Origin: Labedella populi
GTDB lineage: Bacteria; Actinomycetota; Actinomycetes; Actinomycetales; Microbacteriaceae
NCBI RefSeq assembly: GCF_004078655.1
Contig: NZ_RZNC01000003.1
Location: forward strand, 186,001-250,000
Reading direction: 5' to 3'
DNA: 64,000 nt
Below, piece by piece: positions 63,616-64,000 of the stretch. A program made the position numbers and the translations under genes. The notes beneath the pieces were generated by a model. That model saw only the letters and a list, made by a program, of their open reading frames with translations, made no database searches and was not told the origin of the DNA. Each line of letters starts with the position of its first letter. Positions within the stretch are counted from its first letter, which is position 1.

Positions 63616-64000
63616 GTGTTTCTCGCCCCGCTCGACGACCTCACCGACATCACCGACGAGTTCGTCAGGGACCCCATGCAGCTCGCGGGCATCCCGCTCG
63701 CTCTCATCGGTGCCGTCTTCCTCTCCGTGGGCGCCCAGTTGCAGCACCGCGGCGTCACCAAGGTGGAGTCGGACCGCGGAGGCGCGTCGGCGGGCCTCGG
63801 CGTCGCCCATCTGGCGGCGTTGCTGACACGACCGTCCTGGGTGCTCGGCACCGTCATGCTGGGCCTCGCGATCGTGTTCCAGCTCGGCGCGCTCGCGTTC
63901 TCACCGCTCATCATCGTCCAGCCCCTCGGTGCCATCGCGCTCGTGCTGACCGCCGTGATCAATGCCCGGACGCATTCGGTCCGGCTCAATCCCGCATCGG
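63616..64000 (+). CDS. DMT-family-like membrane protein, 3' end outside window
   Basis: The frame from GTG 63616 stays open to the window edge (about 128 residues). It begins with an acidic segment (DDLTDITDEFVRDP) and then has alternating hydrophobic helices, including PLALIGAVFLSVGAQLQHRGV, SWVLGTVMLGLAIVFQLGALAFSPLIIVQPLGAIALVL. The pattern and QPLGAIALVLTAVINAR resemble actinobacterial DMT-superfamily or magnesium-transporter NIPA-like proteins. The start lacks a ribosome site and fits leaderless initiation. The substrate cannot be judged from the fragment. Confidence 0.75.
   Translation, partial: MFLAPLDDLTDITDEFVRDPMQLAGIPLALIGAVFLSVGAQLQHRGVTKVESDRGGASAGLGVAHLAALLTRPSWVLGTVMLGLAIVFQLGALAFSPLIIVQPLGAIALVLTAVINARTHSVRLNPAS

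Overview
The window is a contiguous piece of a high-GC chromosome that reads as an actinobacterium of the order Micrococcales, most likely the family Microbacteriaceae. The grounds are strong G/C bias at third codon positions, frequent GTG starts, the actinobacterial gene order, a short glutamate kinase without a PUA domain, and a cydABDC arrangement with CydD and CydC as separate ABC half-transporters. The genus is not resolvable from this stretch. I see no rRNA, CRISPR array, prophage, transposase or plasmid gene; almost everything is housekeeping DNA.

Layout. 1-5.6 kb: the 3' end of obgE, then proB-proA (proline), a small membrane protein, nadD (NAD), an anchored acidic protein and rsfS, closed by tRNA-Ala, its terminator and a tandem 16-bp repeat. 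5.9-15 kb: accessory metabolic and envelope genes (Gfo/Idh/MocA oxidoreductase, RibD/DHFR-like reductase, L-lactate dehydrogenase, EI24, YceI, FUSC permease, SRAP peptidase, APP1-like phosphatase, DedA). 13.6-22.3 kb: a BlaI-type repressor and M56 membrane peptidase divergent from cydA-cydB-cydD-cydC-pabB, with two palindromic operators between them. 22.3-44.9 kb: the core backbone leuS, comEA-comEC, holA, rpsT, hydrolase, aminotransferase, TIGR01777 epimerase, lepA, DUF1990, hemW, DUF4870, hrcA-dnaJ under a CIRCE element, rsmE, HIT, phoH, ybeY, CNNM/CBS, era. 45-49.1 kb: a histidine kinase/response regulator pair and a MacB-like ABC transporter. 49.2-51.1 kb: a leader peptide, attenuator-like hairpin and leuA. 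51.2-64 kb: a PhoX phosphatase, TRIC channel, recO-uppS, DsbA-family protein, YbaK, dusB-dgt-dnaG, an orphan ABC ATPase, tRNA-Asn, def, and the 5' end of a DMT-type membrane protein.

The clearest window-wide pattern is promoter architecture. At least fifteen coding starts are preceded by a TANNNT hexamer with exactly six bases between hexamer and ATG/GTG. That spacing puts the transcription start on the start codon, so these genes are probably leaderless. In several cases the TAG stop codon of the upstream gene forms the first three bases of that hexamer. This rule also exposes two short leaderless ORFs: a leucine-rich peptide before leuA and an unexplained 27-codon ORF coupled to the TIGR01777 gene. 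The best candidate for a distinctive regulatory system is the BlaI/M56 pair with palindromes between it and the cytochrome bd operon.
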